Origin: JAAYCU01 sp964401335
GTDB lineage: Bacteria > Planctomycetota > Phycisphaerae > UBA1845 > PWPN01
DNA length: 64,000 bases
Assembly: GCA_964401335.1 (NCBI GenBank)
Contig: CAYNYK010000002.1
Span: 62,001 to 126,000, forward strand
Direction of reading: 5' to 3'
In this document: piece by piece, positions 25,545 to 33,605 of the stretch
Position numbering within the stretch: the first letter of the stretch is position 1
Layout: every line of letters begins with the position of its first letter
Translations under genes and position numbers: made by a program
Notes under the pieces: model-generated
Told to the model about the DNA's origin: nothing
Seen by the model: the letters and a program-made list of their open reading frames with translations, nothing else
Databases searched by the model: none

Positions 25545-25841
25545 GCATGCCTCTTCGTTCGGTAGTTCCATGGCGACGGTTTCACGTTTCCCTTGGCACG
25601 TACGATGCACGGTTCGACGGTCGTCATCCCGATATTCGTATCAACGCGGTCCTTTGCGTAACGATCATAAGCGTACTCCCCTCACACTACGGTATCGGCT
25701 ATTTCCCACCCGCGCTCAGGTATGGCCGGGAGATGATCTTCCATGATGCCCGCAGCTTCCGCGGCCGCCGCGAGCTTAGTAACGGTTACCCCGAATCGGC
25801 CGATAAATAAGAGGCGGATAATTACTCCACTTCCCCCAAGG

Positions 25842-26327
25842 TCATTTTTGAGCAGATCCCATTTTTTCGGCGAAGGCTAGATCATGGGAAAGAATAGGGG
25901 TGGATCCCGCCGACTTCAGCAGGATTCCGACCTCGTGGTAACCCCGGCCGACATATCGGCAAAAACGCACCTGACCATATAAAAAAAGTGCGGGGTGGGT
26001 CGGGACATTAATCTCCACCTCCAACGGTTCATCAATCAAGAAACAACGACGCACCACAAGCCCCAGACCTCTTTGAGAAATATTTCTGGTCCGCCCGGGA
26101 AAAACAGTGATCGTGCCTTCGCCCGCCAAGAAAAAACGGACTTTACAGTCCACCCGAAACCGCTTACGTTTTTGATTCCGCTGAGCGGACGAATCCCGGT
26201 TCGCTTTCGCAAGATCATGCTGTTGGGAGCAAATATCCATATCATGAATAAGCTTGGCCAGGGTCGCTTCGTCACGAATAAACCGAGTTAGAATCGTATG
26301 ATCGATCTGTGGTACTTGAACAGCCAT
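25842..26327 (-). CDS. PilZ domain protein
   Basis: A 161-residue protein with a helical N-terminus and one PilZ domain: RKRFRVDCKVRFFLAGEG gives the RxxxR pattern and NISQRGLGLVVRR the NxSxxG motif. The middle contains VEINVPTHPALFLYGQVRFC and then RYVGRGYHEVGILL. The start at 26327 (MAVQVPQIDH) follows GGAGAAAGGG, a strong ribosome-binding site; a longer frame to 26528 would add 67 weakly supported residues. It resembles the next gene upstream, indicating a tandem duplication. Confidence 0.85.
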   Translation of the reverse strand: MAVQVPQIDHTILTRFIRDEATLAKLIHDMDICSQQHDLAKANRDSSAQRNQKRKRFRVDCKVRFFLAGEGTITVFPGRTRNISQRGLGLVVRRCFLIDEPLEVEINVPTHPALFLYGQVRFCRYVGRGYHEVGILLKSAGSTPILSHDLAFAEKMGSAQK

Positions 26328-26600
26328 TCCCTTTCTCCGTTTGATTAAACTGGCCCTTCTTCCATTTCGGCTTGCAAGTAAGCCCACATTACCTATGAAA
26401 TCACGACTCATCCGGATACTCGACTCGCCGCCTCCAATCGGGCTTGCCAGGGGCGATAACTTTCGCGCACGAACATCAAGATCGGATTCACTCACGATAT
26501 GGGCAGGCCGGCTCGAGATGCCGGACAAATCAGTAGCGGCGAAAAGAATCGAGCATCGCGAAATGGACCCATAACCGAATGGCGAGGATTCGCGCCCGAA

Positions 26601-27050
26601 TCAGGATCGAATCGTCGAAAACTCGTGCAATTGCTCGGAAAGGTGGGATTTTTGGGCCATCACCTTCATTTCCGCGCCGGTCTCGTAAAATCCTTTCGCT
26701 ATGTAACGGCAAAAACAGACCGTTCCGGTAATATAGGTGATCGGCCGACCCGGCAGCTCGACCTCCAACTCGACCGGCTCATGAATTGAAAACATTCTTT
26801 TGGACATGAAGGAGAAGCCGCCCCGTGAGAGATTCCGTGTACGGCCGGTAATATCCAGAACCTGATGCTGTCCGGGAGAAAAGAATCGAATCGTGCAAAT
26901 CACGCGGAAAGGCTGCCGTCGGCAGTGTCTTTCCTCAGCCTTGGTTGCCGAGAGCCCGGAGGTTTGCCGTTCGGCCCAATCATCCAATTCGTTCAGAATG
27001 GCGTCTAATAACTGTTTGCTATGCTCAATGTTCAAAGCGGGCTTCCTCAA
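26601..27050 (-). CDS. PilZ domain protein, paralogue of the neighbouring gene
   Basis: A 149-residue protein. CRRQPFRVICTIRFFSPGQH provides the RxxxR pattern, and NLSRGGFSFMSKRMFSI the NxSxxG motif. The tail VCFCRYIAKGFYETGAEMKV parallels the CRYVGRGYHEVG segment of the 25842-26327 gene, so the two share a recent ancestor. The frame opens with a TTG; another TTG five codons later is better spaced from GAGGA, so the start is uncertain. Probably binds cyclic di-GMP; the downstream target is unknown. Confidence 0.83.
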   Translation of the reverse strand: MRKPALNIEHSKQLLDAILNELDDWAERQTSGLSATKAEERHCRRQPFRVICTIRFFSPGQHQVLDITGRTRNLSRGGFSFMSKRMFSIHEPVELEVELPGRPITYITGTVCFCRYIAKGFYETGAEMKVMAQKSHLSEQLHEFSTIRS

Positions 27051-27380
27051 GAGGATACAACTTTCCGCGGAACACTACTTGTTCAAAATCGGCCATCAAG
27101 AAGGGTCTGTTTACTAAATTTATGTTGATTGACCCTCGAAAAACCTTTGGCCATCAGGTGTTGTGGAAAATGGGTTAAATTCCCTGGAAGGGTATGGCCA
27201 ATGAACATTCCTGATCGTCCGCGCCCCCGGAAAAGATCAACCTTACGATTCACTTTGCCTGGAGAATATCCGCGGGGGGCCTGGGGGCCGATTTGCATTC
27301 CGCCGCGATGATGTTAACTTGTTGTCCATGGCAGAGGGCATTTCCGGTCACGCTTTATGACCATGGTAAGGAGTACTATT
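27051..27380. other. Divergent spacer between PilZ gene and lipoprotein gene
   Basis: This 330-bp divergent spacer must hold promoters in both directions. Apart from the AAGGAG site before 27381, I see no clear promoter, hairpin or open frame. Confidence 0.4.
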
Positions 27381-28103
27381 ATGGTTTCCGTTTATCAGAA
27401 GTTCGTCGTCAACGCCCTGCTTGCGGGACTGATGCTTTGCGGCTGTCAAAGCAGCCAATCATCCATCCAGATTCGTGTCCCTCTCGACCGGCAGTATGTT
27501 GTTAACGAGCAAGCGGATCGTCCCATAAAGGTAAGTCTACCGGGCGACCAGCCTTTTAACATCCATATCAAGCAAAGCAGCCAAAATCGTGGGGCTGACG
27601 GTCGAGCAGAGAGCAAATCGGATGCCGACGCCGCCGGTCAAGCCTTCGGTTTCGCGGAAGTTAACAAAGGAGGAAGCGCCGCGGCGGAGTTCACCATCGG
27701 ACATCGCATCGCCAACCAGACCGAAAATCCCCAAGATCTGGCCATCGAACTCGATTTCCAATGGGTGCAATCTCTGCATACATCAGCCGAACCCGAAGCC
27801 AAAACGCTGGCCCGTGCCGAGCTGGCCATATCGGTTATCAGCGCCAAGGGAAAGACCCTGGCCACCATCCAAGTGCTGAAAACCGACAGCAATCAGGCCC
27901 GAGCGTCGGCTGAACTGCAAGACCACCGTGGGTTCTCCGTTTCTCTTGAGCCCAAAATGCATTACGATATCGTTCTGACCGGAAAAGTTGAGGCCAGGAG
28001 CGCGGCTGGACAGGAAGCCGAGGCCCGGTTGGAGGTGAAAAATCTCGGCATCAACCTGAGTTTTACCTCCGCGTCCCAGGAGACCACCCGGGCCGGACCA
28101 TGA
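27381..28103 (+). CDS. Lipoprotein of unknown function
   Basis: A 240-residue protein. The signal peptide MVSVYQKFVVNALLAGLMLC ends in a lipobox (LMLCGC), and the mature part starts CQSSQSS. It is hydrophilic, with possible beta structure (AIELDFQWVQSLHTSAEPEA; SVSLEPKMHYDIVLTGKVEA). The ATG at 27381 has AAGGAG nine bases upstream, better than the ATG at 27357. It precedes the FHA-GspE gene by 40 bases on the same strand, so it may be a component or pilotin-like accessory of that secretion ATPase, but no pilotin motif is visible. Confidence 0.7.
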   Translation: MVSVYQKFVVNALLAGLMLCGCQSSQSSIQIRVPLDRQYVVNEQADRPIKVSLPGDQPFNIHIKQSSQNRGADGRAESKSDADAAGQAFGFAEVNKGGSAAAEFTIGHRIANQTENPQDLAIELDFQWVQSLHTSAEPEAKTLARAELAISVISAKGKTLATIQVLKTDSNQARASAELQDHRGFSVSLEPKMHYDIVLTGKVEARSAAGQEAEARLEVKNLGINLSFTSASQETTRAGP

Positions 28104-28142
28104 CCGGCTTTTTTCAGGGAGGCAACAGCCGAGGTTGTCATC

Positions 28143-29864
28143 ATGGCGGTAATTCAGATTCTTAACGAACAGGGGGCAAAGGTCGTTACCCTGCCGAACG
28201 GTCCGGCGATCATCGGCCGTTCCAGCGACAATGATGTGGTCTTGGACGACAAGCTTGCCAGCCGAAAACATTGTTCGCTCGAGCCGGTCAACGGCGGGTT
28301 CATCCTTCGCGACCTCGGTTCGCGAAACGGCACGGGTATCCAGGGCAAACCCGTCAAGGAAGCCCGGCTCAAATACGGCGAGACGTTCACCATCGGTAAA
28401 ACCGTCCTCCGCGTTTTTGAACACTCCGCCCCGAATATCGAGATTCTCGACTCCGCCGAAACGATCGTCGAGGAAATGGGCGACGACGAAGAGGCCGAGG
28501 CCCTCGAAGCCCTGGTGGCCGAGGCCGAGGAGGAAGAGGAACCCCTCGTTGAACAGGTCAATGTTTCCCAGGATGAAATCCTGGCCAAGGCCCGGCGCGA
28601 TTTGAACAGCCTGCGTTCGGCCGGCGAAGATCCCGGTTTCGGCCTGGAGCAGGTCGCGCTTTTCGATCACCAGGGTAAACCGGTACATACCAGCGACAAG
28701 GACGACAGTTCCTCCGAGGCCGTCCGCACGCTGCGCCTGCTCTACTACGGAGCCTTCCGCACCCGGGCCACCGACCTGCATTTCGACCCAGTCGAGGAAG
28801 GCTGCCAGGTCCGGTTTCGGGTGGACGGTAAAATGATCTCCGTCGTCCTGCTGCCCGAACAGCTCGGCCGGGCCCTGCTCGGCGTGGTCAAGATTCTGTC
28901 GGAATTGGACATCGCCGGACGGCAGGGTATCCAGGACGGCAGCTTCGTGGTCAGTTGCAACCGCCGCGTCGACAACCGCGTGTCCCTCACGCCTTCCATG
29001 CACGGGGAGAAACTGGTCATCCGCGTTCTGGACTCGGCCACCCTCCCCACCCGGCTGGACAAACTCGGCATGCCCCGCAACATGCTCAAATCCATCACCT
29101 CCCTATGCAAAATGGACGCGGGGATGATCATCGTCAGCGGGCCGACCGGCAGCGGAAAAACCACTACGCTCTATACCGCCCTGCGAACCATCGACTCGCG
29201 TTCGCGTAATGTGGTCACCATCGAGGATCCCATCGAGTACCATCTGGCCGGCATTACGCAAATCCAGGTCAACGCCAAAAAAGGCCTCGATTTCGCCCCT
29301 ATCCTAAAATCTGTTTTGCGACAAGACCCCGATGTGATTCTAGTCGGCGAGATGCGCGACCGCGAAACCGCCCAGACCGCCCTGCAGGCGGCCATGACCG
29401 GCCACCTGGTCTTTTCCACCCTCCACGCCCGCGACACCATCGGCTCAATCTATCGTCTCCTGGACCTCGGCGTTGAAAACTACATGATCGCCAACGCCGT
29501 CTCCATGTGCCTTGCCCAGCGGCTGATCCGCCTGCTCTGCGGTGAATGTAAAAAGGCCTACAAGCCCAAGCCCAGCCAGATCGCCCGCATGCGCGTCGAC
29601 GCCCGCACCCTGCCGACGCTCTACGCCCCCACCGGTTGCCAGCGCTGCATGGGCGTCGGCTTCTGGGGTCGGGCGGCCATTTTCGAACTGTTGAGTTTCA
29701 ACGACAAACTTCGCGACGCCCTCATCACCACCACCACGATCAAGGACATCCGCGACGCCGCCGGCGAGTGGTCGTTTCAGACCCTGCTCGAGAGCGGCTA
29801 TCAGAAAGTCCTCGAAGGCCTCACCAGTCTCGAGGAAGTCGAACGCGTCGCCACCCGTGAATAA
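28143..29864 (+). CDS. FHA-domain GspE/PilB-type secretion ATPase
   Basis: Residues 1-95 form an FHA domain, with AIIGRSSDNDVVLDD, SRKHC and LRDLGSRNGTGIQG, which binds phosphothreonine. An acidic linker rich in Glu follows (about 100-150). The rest is a type II secretion/type IV pilus ATPase: Walker A GPTGSGKTTTLY near 333-344, Asp box VVTIEDPIEYHLAG, Walker B DVILVGEMRDRETA, His box TGHLVFSTLHARD. A zinc-binding CGEC...GCQRC pair follows near 465 and 498. GspE hexamers drive pseudopilus assembly at the membrane. FHA fused directly to the ATPase suggests phospho-control. No gspF, gspG or other partners are in the window. Confidence 0.9.
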   Translation: MAVIQILNEQGAKVVTLPNGPAIIGRSSDNDVVLDDKLASRKHCSLEPVNGGFILRDLGSRNGTGIQGKPVKEARLKYGETFTIGKTVLRVFEHSAPNIEILDSAETIVEEMGDDEEAEALEALVAEAEEEEEPLVEQVNVSQDEILAKARRDLNSLRSAGEDPGFGLEQVALFDHQGKPVHTSDKDDSSSEAVRTLRLLYYGAFRTRATDLHFDPVEEGCQVRFRVDGKMISVVLLPEQLGRALLGVVKILSELDIAGRQGIQDGSFVVSCNRRVDNRVSLTPSMHGEKLVIRVLDSATLPTRLDKLGMPRNMLKSITSLCKMDAGMIIVSGPTGSGKTTTLYTALRTIDSRSRNVVTIEDPIEYHLAGITQIQVNAKKGLDFAPILKSVLRQDPDVILVGEMRDRETAQTALQAAMTGHLVFSTLHARDTIGSIYRLLDLGVENYMIANAVSMCLAQRLIRLLCGECKKAYKPKPSQIARMRVDARTLPTLYAPTGCQRCMGVGFWGRAAIFELLSFNDKLRDALITTTTIKDIRDAAGEWSFQTLLESGYQKVLEGLTSLEEVERVATRE

Positions 29865-30246
29865 CGCAAACGCGACCCCCGCGACTTTTGCGTCTTACCG
29901 TCCGGCTCGTCCAAGGGAGACTTTGGCGTATAAAGCACGCATCCTGGCCGGCAAGCTTAAGCGGATGTTAGGGCGGTCTACGGTGGTGGTGGTCAGCGGC
30001 GCCCCGCAGGTTGGCAAGAGCACGCTGTTGAAGTACGAATTGCCGGGTTGGGATACCGTGGTATTTGATCCCGCATTGGATATGGGTAATGCGCGACAGG
30101 ATCCTGACCTGTTCCTGGACAACCACCCAGCTTCGTTGATTCTCGATGAAATCCGATACGCTCCGGAATTGGTGACGGCCCTCAAACGACGCGTTTTATC
30201 TATTGCGACAGTGAAGATACTGCCAGGTTCGCAACTATTACGATAG
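29857..30246 (+). pseudogene. Truncated AAA-type ATPase remnant (DUF4143-family-like)
   Basis: An N-terminal Walker A (VVVVSGAPQVGKSTLLKYEL) and Walker B-like LILDEIRYAPELVTALKRRV match AAA ATPases of the DUF4143 type, which are usually about 400 residues. The frame then jumps to TVKILPGSQLLR and stops at 129 residues, missing the sensor region and the whole C-terminal DUF4143 domain. The TVKILPGSQLLR end looks like a displaced copy of the ILTGSQ segment, suggesting an internal deletion. The frame overlaps the end of the ATPase gene before it, without a ribosome-binding site. Confidence 0.7.
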
Positions 30247-30389
30247 GGATTCTGATAGGGTACGCAGGCGGGATGTGTAGGTCGCTAAAAGCATTCGAAT
30301 GGGTTCAAGAACCGGCGGAAAATAGCCCGCCCTACGATTTGCTGATGAACACCCCCCTTGATTGCGGGGTTCAGGGATGATAAACCCCC

Positions 30390-32033
30390 TTGGCCGGTTT
30401 TGACAGTCTCGGCCGGTTCGGTTCCCATAGTCTATGTTTATTGGGAGGAACCGCGATTCACCTGAAAAGCCTTTTGCGTCGGAGTCGGAGTTTTCGCGGC
30501 GGGTTGTATCTGCCCGTCCGCCGCGATCTGGCCGCGCCGCCGGGGATCCGCGATTTCCCGAATCCGCCGATGCTGTGCGTTCCCATGATCCAGCACGACG
30601 GGCCGGCCGCCCGGATCGTCGTGCAGGTCGGCCAGCGGGTCCAGGCGGACCAGCTCATCGGCCGTGGCGAAAAACCCGACAGCCTCGACGTGCATGCCCC
30701 GCTGGCCGGCAAAGTCGTCGCCCTCGAACGCATCGACACCGCCCGGCACAACGACGTGCCGGCCGTCCGCATCGAAACCGACCCGTCCGCTGCTCCGGCT
30801 TGCGATTCTACTCCGGCCTTGGAACGTTCCACCGGCGAGACGCCGGTGCCACACCTGTTCGGCGAGACACCGGTGCCACACCCATTCGGCGAGACGCCGG
30901 CGCCACACCCATTCGGCGAGACGCCGGCGCCACATTCATTCGGCGAGACGCCGGCGCCACATTCATTCGGCGAGACGCCGGCGCCACACAATAAAATACA
31001 CACCGGCGGGACGCCGGTGCCACACAATAAAATACACACCGGCGAGACGCCGGCGCCACACCCGTTTGCGGACCCGCTCACTCCCGAGCAATTGGCCGAG
31101 CTGGCTGATCGGGCCGGCCTGATCGACTTCGGACTATCCGCCGCCCCACTCGGCCGGCAGCTTCGCCAAGCCGCCACCGGACAGCTTAACGATTTGATTA
31201 TCAACGCGCTCGACGACGAGCCGGAGCCGGCCGATCGAAGCTGCCTGCTCGATGTCTCGCTGGAGACCGTCATTTCCGCCGCCGTCCGGCTGCGCAAGAC
31301 GCTCAAGGCCCGGCGACTCTGGCTGGTGGTTGATCGCTACGACCCGCACCGCGTGCGCCGCTGCCGCGCGGCTGCCGCCGGAAAACCCGTACGCGTGCTC
31401 GCCCTGCCCAATAAATATCCGCAGGCTCATCCCAACCTGTTGACCTATGCGGTCACCGGCCGGGAGCCCCCTTACGGCTCGCCGCCGATGCGTGTCAGCG
31501 TGTTCGTACTTGCGCTTGAAGCCCTGCTCGCTCTGGAAACCGCCCGCGTCCAGCGCCGCCCGATGACCCGGCGGCTTGTCACCGTCACCGGCGACGCCGT
31601 GCGGAAAAAAGGCCGTTACCTTATTCCCTTCGGCACACCCTTTGCCCACGTTCTGCAACACGTGGACCTGACCCGGCCGGTAACTCGCCTGATTGACGGG
31701 TCTTTGCTGACCGGCCGAGCCGTCGCCTCGGTTGATGCCGTGGTCACCCGGCAAACCACGAACTTGTTGGCCATCAGCCGCGACAATGATTACGTCGCCA
31801 ATCCGGGCCCTTGCGTGCGCTGCGGACGGTGTCAGGACGATTGCCCGGTCGGCCTCGATCCGCAGGCCCTGCTGGATGTCTACGAACGCGGGCAGATTCA
31901 GGAGGCGTTGGCCCTGTGGCCGCACGCCTGCCTCGAATGCGGTCTGTGCAGCCACGTCTGTCCGGCGGAGCTCCCCTTGTCGGAAGCGACAGCCAGACTT
32001 AAACATCTTATACCTCTACAGGTGCAATGGTGA
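30390..32033 (+). CDS. rnfC: Divergent RnfC-like electron-transport subunit with repeat insertion
   Basis: The N-terminal SRSFRGGLYLPVRRDLAAPP and barrel-sandwich VQVGQRVQADQLIGRGEKPD...HAPLAGKVVAL match RnfC. The C-terminus has two [4Fe-4S] motifs, CVRCGRCQDDCP (near 475) and CLECGLCSHVCP (near 513). The NADH/FMN domain between them is altered. GxGGAGFPT is replaced by DFGLSAAPLG, ECEPY by DDEPEP, and GGAKQ after KYP by QAHPN. Residues about 148-225 are eight GETPAPH-type repeat units, absent from normal RnfC. No good start exists for the TTG at 30390; GGGAGGAA at 30443-30450 is seven bases before an in-frame ATT (30456). It overlaps rnfD by seven bases. Confidence 0.82.
   Translation: MAGFDSLGRFGSHSLCLLGGTAIHLKSLLRRSRSFRGGLYLPVRRDLAAPPGIRDFPNPPMLCVPMIQHDGPAARIVVQVGQRVQADQLIGRGEKPDSLDVHAPLAGKVVALERIDTARHNDVPAVRIETDPSAAPACDSTPALERSTGETPVPHLFGETPVPHPFGETPAPHPFGETPAPHSFGETPAPHSFGETPAPHNKIHTGGTPVPHNKIHTGETPAPHPFADPLTPEQLAELADRAGLIDFGLSAAPLGRQLRQAATGQLNDLIINALDDEPEPADRSCLLDVSLETVISAAVRLRKTLKARRLWLVVDRYDPHRVRRCRAAAAGKPVRVLALPNKYPQAHPNLLTYAVTGREPPYGSPPMRVSVFVLALEALLALETARVQRRPMTRRLVTVTGDAVRKKGRYLIPFGTPFAHVLQHVDLTRPVTRLIDGSLLTGRAVASVDAVVTRQTTNLLAISRDNDYVANPGPCVRCGRCQDDCPVGLDPQALLDVYERGQIQEALALWPHACLECGLCSHVCPAELPLSEATARLKHLIPLQVQW
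30830..31063 (+). repeat. Eight in-frame palindromic units inside rnfC
   Basis: Units of 27 or 36 bases share the core GGCGAGACGCCGG(T/C)GCCACA. Each contains a short inverted repeat (CACCGGCG-AGA-CGCCGGTG in the best copies) able to form a hairpin. All lengths are multiples of three, so rnfC stays open and encodes GETPVPH or GETPAPH, with HSF/HPF or HNKIHT tails. Similar GETPVPH-type sequences are dispersed in some planctomycete genomes, from memory. It looks like a mobile REP-like repeat that has expanded inside the gene. Confidence 0.85.
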
Positions 32034-33223
32034 GCAGATTTTCGTCAGGGCCGCGCGATCCGCAACCGGTGCTCCTGCCGGAAGCGGGTATGCTGCGCCT
32101 CGGCGCACCGCCGTTCAGCCACGGACCGGCCGGGGTCTCGTTTATCGCCGTGACCTTTCTGTTCGCCGCGTCGGCGGTGCTGCTGGCCGGCCTGATCCTG
32201 TTCGGCTGGCCCGTGATCCGAGTGACGGCCATCGCCGTCGCCGTCGCTTTGCTGACGGAGTCCGTCTTCGCCCTTCTGATCCGCCGCGGCCGTTCCTGGT
32301 CGGAAAGCCACGCTTTGCTGATCGGTCTGCTATTCGCTCTCACCCTTCCGCCGCTGGTCGATTGGCGGGTGGTGGTTTGGGGTTCCATTATCGCGGTCGC
32401 CGTCGGCCAGAATCTCGGCGGCGGACTGGGTAATTACACCTGGCATCCGGTCGCCCTGGCCCGGGTCGTGGTGCAAATGCTGTTTCACGATCAACTCACT
32501 GCGACTGAGCATCCGGTCCTGGCCGCCGGTCATCTGCTGTGGGGCAATCTGAACCACGGGCAACCGCTGCCCGCCTTGCAGACCTGGACCTCGGCCATCC
32601 CGCCCGCGGGCAAGGAAGCGTGGATCATCCCCGATACCTCTTTATTGCTCCATTATCCACTATCGGGCACAAGCGCGTCCTCGCCGGCAGCCGCCTTGGC
32701 TGAGTTGATCCGCGACCGGTTGCCACCCTGGCCCGAGGCCATCGCCGGGCTGGCCGGAGGCGCGATCGGGACGGCCTGCGTGCTGGCCGTGCTGCTCGCC
32801 GGATTGTTTCTGCTGTGGCGAGGCTTTGTCCGCTGGCCAATGGTACTGGCCGCCCTGACAGCCGCCGCTGCCATGATTTTTATCCTGCCGCTGCGCGTGC
32901 TGAGTGAAAACGGCGAGATGATCCGCTATTGGTTACCTGGAGCGGCGGTCTGGCAAGGCCTGCCCGTTGGGCTGGTCTACCTCGCTTACCAGTTGACCGC
33001 TGGCGAATTTCTGCTGGTTCTTCTGTTGCTGGCCCCCGATCCAACCAGTTCGCCGCTCACCACCCGCGGGCACATCTGGTTCGGTCTGATCATCGGATTA
33101 ACCACCATGCTGCTGACGATTCTTGCGGGGATTCCCGCCGCCGGTTACTGGGCCCTGCTGGCGGCCAATACCTTCGTCCCCCTCATCAATCGCCGCACCC
33201 GCCGGCGCGTGTTCGGGACATAA
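32027..33223 (+). CDS. rnfD: RnfD-like flavin-binding membrane subunit
   Basis: The 398-residue protein has about nine hydrophobic segments. RPxPxLLPEAG and DPQPVLLPEAGMLRLGA near the N-terminus, GIGQNLGGG-like VGQNLGGGLGNYTWHPVALA and the C-terminal GEFLLVLLLLAPDPTSSPL are all characteristic of RnfD/NqrB. The covalent FMN site, normally SGAT, appears as SGTS in YPLSGTSASSPAAALAEL, near residue 210, keeping a threonine. This gene follows rnfC directly with a seven-base overlap. Genes for RnfG, RnfE, RnfA and RnfB are not downstream. The function as a partial electron or ion-translocating unit is unknown. Confidence 0.88.
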   Translation: MVSRFSSGPRDPQPVLLPEAGMLRLGAPPFSHGPAGVSFIAVTFLFAASAVLLAGLILFGWPVIRVTAIAVAVALLTESVFALLIRRGRSWSESHALLIGLLFALTLPPLVDWRVVVWGSIIAVAVGQNLGGGLGNYTWHPVALARVVVQMLFHDQLTATEHPVLAAGHLLWGNLNHGQPLPALQTWTSAIPPAGKEAWIIPDTSLLLHYPLSGTSASSPAAALAELIRDRLPPWPEAIAGLAGGAIGTACVLAVLLAGLFLLWRGFVRWPMVLAALTAAAAMIFILPLRVLSENGEMIRYWLPGAAVWQGLPVGLVYLAYQLTAGEFLLVLLLLAPDPTSSPLTTRGHIWFGLIIGLTTMLLTILAGIPAAGYWALLAANTFVPLINRRTRRRVFGT

Positions 33224-33245
33224 GAACAGAAATGCAGACCATCGC

Positions 33246-33273
33246 TTGTCCCAAGTCAGCAAAATGCTATACT
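33246..33273 (+). promoter_or_regulatory. Predicted sigma-70 promoter before a small gene
   Basis: TTGTCC (33246-33251) and TATACT (33268-33273) are 16 bases apart. It lies just after the rnfD stop and would transcribe the small gene at 33326 and possibly the aldo/keto reductase gene. Confidence 0.5.
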
Positions 33274-33325
33274 GAGTTGGTTGGGTGTTAGATCAAAAGG
33301 AAATTACGGACAACAGAAACAGAAT

Positions 33326-33526
33326 ATGACCCCATCAGATATCACGATTCAAATCAAATCGTTACGGACCCAACTGGACGTATTGGCCGCCAAGCTTAGT
33401 GGTCCTGATCCAACTGGCGACCATACTCTGCACGACCTGCAAGGGATTCTCAAAGACCAAGCACACACCTCGATCAAGGAAATCGAGGAAGTGATCTATC
33501 GCGGCCCCACAGGAAATGAGTCATAA
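33326..33526 (+). CDS. Small protein of unknown function
   Basis: A 66-residue, hydrophilic and probably helical protein, starting MTPSDITIQIKSLRTQLDVL and containing LHDLQGILKDQAHTSIKEIE. The heptad pattern of Leu/Ile suggests a short coiled coil. No family is recognised. The ATG at 33326 is preferred; an upstream TTG at 33281 is also in frame. A promoter-like sequence lies just before it, and the aldo/keto reductase gene follows 80 bases later. Confidence 0.5.
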   Translation: MTPSDITIQIKSLRTQLDVLAAKLSGPDPTGDHTLHDLQGILKDQAHTSIKEIEEVIYRGPTGNES

Positions 33527-33605
33527 TTTATGTTCTTGATACACCTCTTTTGAATTCTCATATGTCTTAATTGGCTCATAACATAAAATCCGGGAGGCAC
33601 TCAAC

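Noticed and set aside
27783..29003. Minus-strand frame of 406 codons
   Set aside because: It lies opposite the lipoprotein and the FHA-GspE gene, which have unmistakable motifs.
30830..31063. Possible CRISPR or a designed-repeat domain in rnfC
   Set aside because: Units are contiguous without spacers; the palindromic core and the same-frame multiples fit a REP-like expansion better.
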